A DNA stretch of 64,000 nt from Opisthocomus hoazin (taxonomy: Eukaryota; Chordata; Aves; Opisthocomiformes; Opisthocomidae): the NCBI RefSeq assembly GCF_030867145.1, contig NC_134434.1, forward strand, positions 5,394,001 through 5,458,000. Reading direction: 5' to 3'. A program made the position numbers and the translations under genes. Numbering within the stretch: the first letter of the stretch is position 1; every line of letters starts with the position of its first letter. The notes below the pieces were generated by a model, which was given only the letters and a program-made list of their open reading frames with translations, was not told the origin of the DNA and made no database searches. Shown here piece after piece: positions 59,022-64,000 of the stretch.

Positions 59022-62000
59022 AATAACCAAATATTTTAAGGTGTCTCTTTATCTCCTGGGAGGACTGGAAACATCAGAGCAGCTCAATCCCACATCTTCA
59101 CCCAGACGCCATTGGGGTGCCTTCTCTGGTAGATGGGATTATGGTTGCAGGAGACAGTGTCCCACCAAAGCCTGCAAGATAGGGAGCACAGGCTGGGACA
59201 GGAGCATAGTATCACATAGGCATCAGTACTAGTGTTCACACTGGGATGTCCCGCTCAGCCTAAGCTCTGAGATATCTGAGAGGGATGTTACAATGGGGCA
59301 GGGGAGACTGTGCTTCGGGAGAGCTTCAGAAATTTTCCACTACTGAACCCAGCACATCCCTGGATGCGGACTTCTCTGCACAGCCATGTACTACGTACTA
59401 AAACTCACTTTTCCCCTCAAGCTGCTAGGGAAAGTGTGGAGAATGGATATAGGTGAAGGGTGAACCAGCCAGAGCTATTGCACTGAGCATTTAGCTGTTC
59501 ATGGTGAGTGCTAACATGATGAATACACAACAAGAGGACTAAAAACGGCTCTGCAGACACACTGTGGAGCTCCTGCCAGGCTCAGCGTCTTTTGAGGAAG
59601 ACCTTTTAATGGACCAAGGGCCCAATGACATAAGATTACAGATTTTGAGGCAAGACACCATTAATCACACGCTCTTGCTCCCTTCTCTCCAGTAGTTACT
59701 GCTGTCTGGAGCCAGTGGATCCAGCTAGTGCATCCTCCAGAAAGTCTGAGACCAGTTGGCCCATGTTTATAATGCCTGGGGGTTGCTCAGGCACCTGACC
59801 CCTACCTTCAAGACTAAGGAAGGCCCAGATTAACCCCCTCCCTTCCCCAGATCTATGTTTTCATGAGCAACAAGGAAAACAGATGCACCCCATGCTGGTG
59901 CTGACTACTTGTATGGAAAGCAGAGGAAGGAGGGGTTCAGGCTGCGAACCCTCGGTGCAGAGTCTGAACAGAGGATGCTCCCTCTGTGTCTTTACTGTTG
60001 CTATCTGTGCAAGCTTGAATTCATAGGAATAAACTAAATTAGAAACCCAGTAACTTAGGTCAGGTCTCAGCAAGAACTCATCCAGGAAACCCAATTTCCC
60101 TCAAGCCCCTGGGCTCAGACCCATGCTGGGTCATTGAAGCTCAGCAAGTCACCATCCATCAGCAGAAAATGATCCTGTGCAGTGTCCTCAGCGTGATGCC
60201 GGTGCAGAAGAAAACACAATAGTGAAAGCCTCCATTGCAGAAGCAAGGGCAGTAATTGCTTCTCAGCTGCTCACGTGGAAGAAGAGCTCGTTTCTTTCTG
60301 AAACCTTGACATGAAAATGCAGTGTGGGCCACGACGTGGCCTGTGCTATTCTGAATAGATCCCCAGAGCAGTGGGAGGTGAGTGGCAGTTTGCATTTCAG
60401 CTGGCAAGGAAAAGTAAAAGCTGTTGCAACTTTATGCAGCCACCATCTGCCTACACGTTAATGATTATATTATGCTCGTTCCGTAAAGCAGGGATAATAA
60501 CTGGTAGGCAGGGACAGGAGTGGGCTGCTCCTCAAGGGAAGGAGATAAGGTGACAGCAAAGCTGGCAGGAGGATGTCCTACCAACAGGATGCAGCCCTGT
60601 GATATGTGAGCAAGAGCAGAGAGGTCCATGGCTGTGTCCAGTGCTTGACACAGAGGTCTGCAGTCATGAGGCAGGTCTAAGGTGAAGCCAGCAAGTCAAG
60701 TCAGCAAGGCAAGGTGAGAATCAGCCAGGTACAAGGCTGGGCACAGGCTTACCTGCAAGGCAAGGACGATAGTCAAGGATCTAAGCATAAATGCAGCACC
60801 CGAGCAAAGCAGAGGAAGCTCCAGTGAAGGCTCCACACAGCTCCTTCTCACGCCTTGCCTGTTTTTCCAGCAGTCTGATCCCAGGTTAGATGGCCATCCC
60901 ACAGCAGGGCTGGCCTGGAGTGCAGGCAGCCTGGCAGGTGGGGGTCGCAGAGCCCGGGGGTGCACTGAGAGGCCAGGCATTCATACCCCTTTGCAGGGGG
61001 CTGCCAGCCCCACGGTGCTGACATTTGCCAAGGGCCATGTTACTCGTTGTGGCGACAGCCCAGGTTCATGTCCTGTTGAAGTCACAGTGAAAGCAGCACT
61101 GTGGTCTGGGTTCTTCTGTACGTGGTGTGTACGTACACATCTTTGCTCCAAGGACTGCAGGGTGCAAGGAAGCAAGAGATGCCCGGTCTGGGAGCAGAAG
61201 CAGCGCAGAGGAGCCCAGGGTCACCCAGGGGCTGAATGAGAGTTGGGAAGAGGTTGCTTTTGGGAAGGTGGGGTATTTAGCTGCCACATCAGCAGAGTGG
61301 ACCATGGCTTAGGGACAGGAGCTGAGGGTTGTGGGGGGATGCTCAGGGGCATAAGCGGGATGAAGAAGAGGTGGGGTAAGGGTAAATGAGAGGCTTTCCC
61401 TTGCCTTTGGTAAAGACCCTACACGGGGGCTGTGGGTCTGCAGTGATTCCCTGCATGGCAAGAACTTCCCACAAATCCCAAATGGCATACCCTTCCTGCT
61501 GCCATGCCCAGGCCTCCTTCCCCAGCAAGCAGACACCGTCAGCCTGGCTGCGCTCTCTGCCATGGCTGCGACCGCAGAGGTGGCCTTGCGAGGCAGGCAG
61601 TGCAGAGCACTTCAGGCCGGTGAAAAGCGATTTCTCAATGGGAAGCAAACATATTTCTTTTGGTTTCCATGGAGTGATCCAGTGCTCAGCGCTGGGACTG
61701 GGCCTCATGAGGAGCATGTCACCTCCTCAGAGACAGCAGCTCTCTGTGCCAGGGTTGCCTCTGAGAGCCTTCGCCCCACAGTCAGCAGCATCCTTGGATG
61801 CTGGCCTTCCTTGCTCTTCTGTGAAACCAAATACACAGCAGCAGAAGAGAGAGAGAAGAAATCAAGCAGGAAAGAGTGAACATTGCCAAGGCTCTCACGG
61901 GTCCCAGAGGTTGGTAAATGTCTCGTGGAAGCACTGGTGATGGTACCAAGAGCTGCTGCCTGCACTGGAAAACTCAACTCATGACTCACCCAAGCAGCGA

Positions 62001-62381
62001 TGATGCTGCACATTTGTGCCCTTGTGTCTCATCTCAGCAGTGACATATCCAAAGGGACCAGGAGCATTTACACCCATCCTGAGAGGTGACTCAGCTGTCC
62101 CCTCTCCTTCCATCCACAGCCACCCCCTCACCCACTTTGATGCATCTCACTGGTGGCAGCTGATGGGACTTAATGGGAGCGAAGGGGAGAGGAGCAGCTC
62201 TGCCCAGCTGCTGAGGAGTGCTGAGCCTGCCACGCTGCAAGTGATGGTCTGGCTGTCTCCAGGCTCGGCTTCTGGAGAGGACAGACTGATGGGCCAGGCT
62301 TCCTGAAGTCTTTTGGACACTGAGTGCTGGCCAGTTCAGAGACTTCTCTCTTCTCTGGATGCCAGAGCTGAGCTCTTCTGA
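59022..62381. other. Non-coding region downstream of CCDC42
   Basis: No gene was recognised. One weak minus-strand signal, a short hydrophobic start MLRSLTIVLALQ before a GTAAGC donor at 60788-60753, is discussed as a finding but not called as an exon. Confidence 0.5.
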
Positions 62382-62447
62382 GGAATCATAGAATCATAGG
62401 TTGGAAAAGACCTCTAAGATCATCAAGCCCAACCATACCTTCAGCAC
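62382..62447 (-). mobile_element. CR1 LINE, short 3' end, antisense
   Basis: AATCATAGAATCATAGGTTG followed by GAAAAGACCTCTAAGATCATC is the reverse complement of the final bases of a CR1 element, including its repeat tail. Only about 65 bp survive, so it is an extreme 5' truncation. Confidence 0.9.
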
Positions 62448-63434
62448 AGGACACAAAGACAACAAAACACATTGGCCCAACCAGGCACTTTCTGATCTGT
62501 TTCAATGTATTTTCTTCCTTTCATTCCGCAGACTGGGCCTGGCAGTGTCTGTCTGTCAGCCAGTACATCGTGCTCAGCATGTCGCTTGTAGCTCTACTTG
62601 CAGACCGAGATGAAGTCCTGTGCTCCTGACTGGTCCTGATGTCCTGTCTGCTCCTGCTCAGCCCCAGCAGCCCCTGCCATCCCGAACATGAAGCTGCAGC
62701 ACGTGTGGATGCTGCTTTGCAACATCATTTGCTGGAACTGCTTGGTTCTGTGGCCTCATCCATGCCTCCACACAGTGAAATGCCTGTTTTTAGAAAGCCA
62801 GAGACCAGCAATCGAAACTTGAGGGCAGATTTTGCCTTTTCATATGTGCCATTCGTGCCACACCAGCAGAGCAAAGATAGCAGATACCATATTCACACAC
62901 ACACCCCCCACACCCCGCCCCCCGCCAGTGCAAAGGCCCTACCCTAGCATGAGTAAGCCATACTCAAGTCCCAAATTACTGGGAGGCATTGTAACTAACA
63001 CTTCCTCCTCCACAGAGCTGGATGGATGGCATTGTTCCTCAGATGCAGCATTGTGACCTTCTGGCCAGCTGAGCAAGCTCTTGAGAAGAGACTATGTCAG
63101 GCTGTCTACCACAGGGACCGCAGACAAGCTAGTGGAGGGAGAAACCAGGAGCCCAGTGATCTCTATCTGTGGGCACGTCAGGGGAAGGGAGGTATCCCCG
63201 GAGACTTGCCAGATGCCTTTGTCATGAGCAGATGTCTAATACCAGCCTGGATTAGTCCCAGCCAAGCTGCTGGCAGGACAGAGAGGGGTGACACACAAGA
63301 AATGCTGTCCCTGGCCTTCTCCTAGGTGAGAAGGCATGACAAACAGGGATTTCCCTGACTGCTCCAGAGGATACTTGATTCCTGTCTGAGCCATGTCTAG
63401 TGGTCTTCATAGCGAGCAGCACACTCAGAGAGAT
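62448..63434. other. Non-coding DNA between two CR1 fragments
   Basis: About 1 kb of single-copy-looking DNA holds the CA/C-rich tract. I see no exon, RNA gene or other repeat in it. Confidence 0.5.
62896..62930. repeat. CA/C-rich low-complexity tract
   Basis: A short CACACACACA run passes into CCCCCCACACCCCGCCCCCC. It is simple low-complexity DNA with no coding signal. Confidence 0.85.
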
Positions 63435-63694
63435 GGGACCACCACAAACTGAAGCATAGGAAGTTCCGTCTGAACATGAGGAAGAACTTCTTCCCTCTGA
63501 GGGTGATGGAGCCCTGGAACAGGCTGCCAAGGCAGGCTGTGGAGTCTCCTTCTCTGGAGATATTCCAGACCTGCCTGGACGTGGTGCTGTGAAGCCTGCT
63601 GTAGGTGACCCTGCTTCGGCAGGAGGGTTGGACTGGGTGACCCACAGAGGTCCCTTCCAACCCCTACCATGCTGTGATTCTGTGATTCTGTGAA
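63435..63694 (+). mobile_element. CR1 LINE, 3' end, sense
   Basis: The sequence contains the CR1 hallmark text: GAGGAAGAACTTCTTCCCTC, CTGGAACAGGCTGCC, GGAGTCTCC, GGTTGGACTGGGTGACC and GGTCCCTTCCAACCCCTACC. It ends in a GTGATTCTGTGATTCTGTG microsatellite tail. CR1 copies are usually truncated at the 5' end, and this one keeps only about 260 bp with no reverse transcriptase frame. CR1-like text may begin slightly earlier, around 63400. Confidence 0.95.
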
Positions 63695-64000
63695 CAGCAC
63701 TTTCTGACTTTCCAGCCCAAACGATTCAGTGTCCTTGTACAGATGAGTCTACTGGAGAGGCTCTGGCCAGCCGGGAGGACAGGTTGTGCCTTGGATGGCA
63801 ACAATATGTCTAAACAACCCAAGTTCCCCACCTCTCTTCACATGACTAGGAGCCCGAAAAGATGCCTCTTCAAGAAGCCTTGGCAAGAGATGGTGCCCAT
63901 GGGCTAAAGCGGACAAGGTGGCACCCCAGGTGTGCACTGACACTGATATGACTCGGGTGAAGAGATCCTTGGTCAGGCTTGCCTGGAAGGGGAACTAGGG
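63695..64000. other. Non-coding DNA after the 3' CR1 element
   Basis: I see nothing recognisable in the last 306 bases on either strand. Confidence 0.5.

Noticed and set aside
1..64000. CRISPR arrays, operons, tRNA genes, insertion sequences or phage genes
   Set aside because: There are no spaced direct repeats of CRISPR form, no tRNA T-loop/A-box/B-box pair that I could find, and no bacterial gene organisation. The sequence is vertebrate nuclear DNA.

Overview
The window looks like nuclear DNA of a bird (or, less likely, another sauropsid). It holds several CR1 LINE 3' ends, including copies with the typical ATTCTGTG-type tail. Recognisable interspersed repeats cover only about 1-2 % of it. 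There are two pyrimidine-rich pentanucleotide arrays, the base composition is moderately GC-rich, and the one clear gene is split by short introns with GT-AG borders. There is no sign of bacterial, organellar or viral organisation.

Layout. From 1 to about 54.2 kb I find no convincing protein-coding exon. This stretch is non-coding DNA with scattered AT-rich islands, a few CpG-rich patches, a six-copy 20-bp tandem repeat (2661-2780), a MIR-like ancient SINE fragment (about 11.93-12.05 kb), a 217-bp uninterrupted homopyrimidine tract made of TTCCC units (24191-24407), a CCCAT array (26761-26822), and antisense CR1 fragments at about 34.1 and 40.3 kb. From 54.5 to 58.8 kb there is a complete seven-exon gene on the + strand, which I identify as CCDC42 (coiled-coil domain containing 42), a protein of the sperm flagellum and motile cilium. 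A likely ATTAAA poly(A) signal follows at 59016. From 59.0 to 64.0 kb the DNA is again non-coding, with two more CR1 fragments (62.38 kb antisense, 63.43 kb sense).

The CCDC42 model rests on seven exons whose phases all agree, residue-by-residue similarity to the mammalian protein as I recall it, and matching exon lengths (for example 53 codons in exon 6). The most notable point in the gene is an in-frame TAA at 58792. It is followed, in the same frame, by codons that still resemble the charged C-terminal tail of the mammalian protein, so the tail appears to have been lost by a recent stop mutation. Exon 4 has a TG-repeat in place of a clean polypyrimidine tract, and exon 6 ends in two tandem weak donors 9 nt apart. 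Both are candidate splice-variation sites.

I see no undescribed multi-gene system. The remaining points of interest are candidate regulatory islands and repeats, which need cross-species alignment or transcript data to test.
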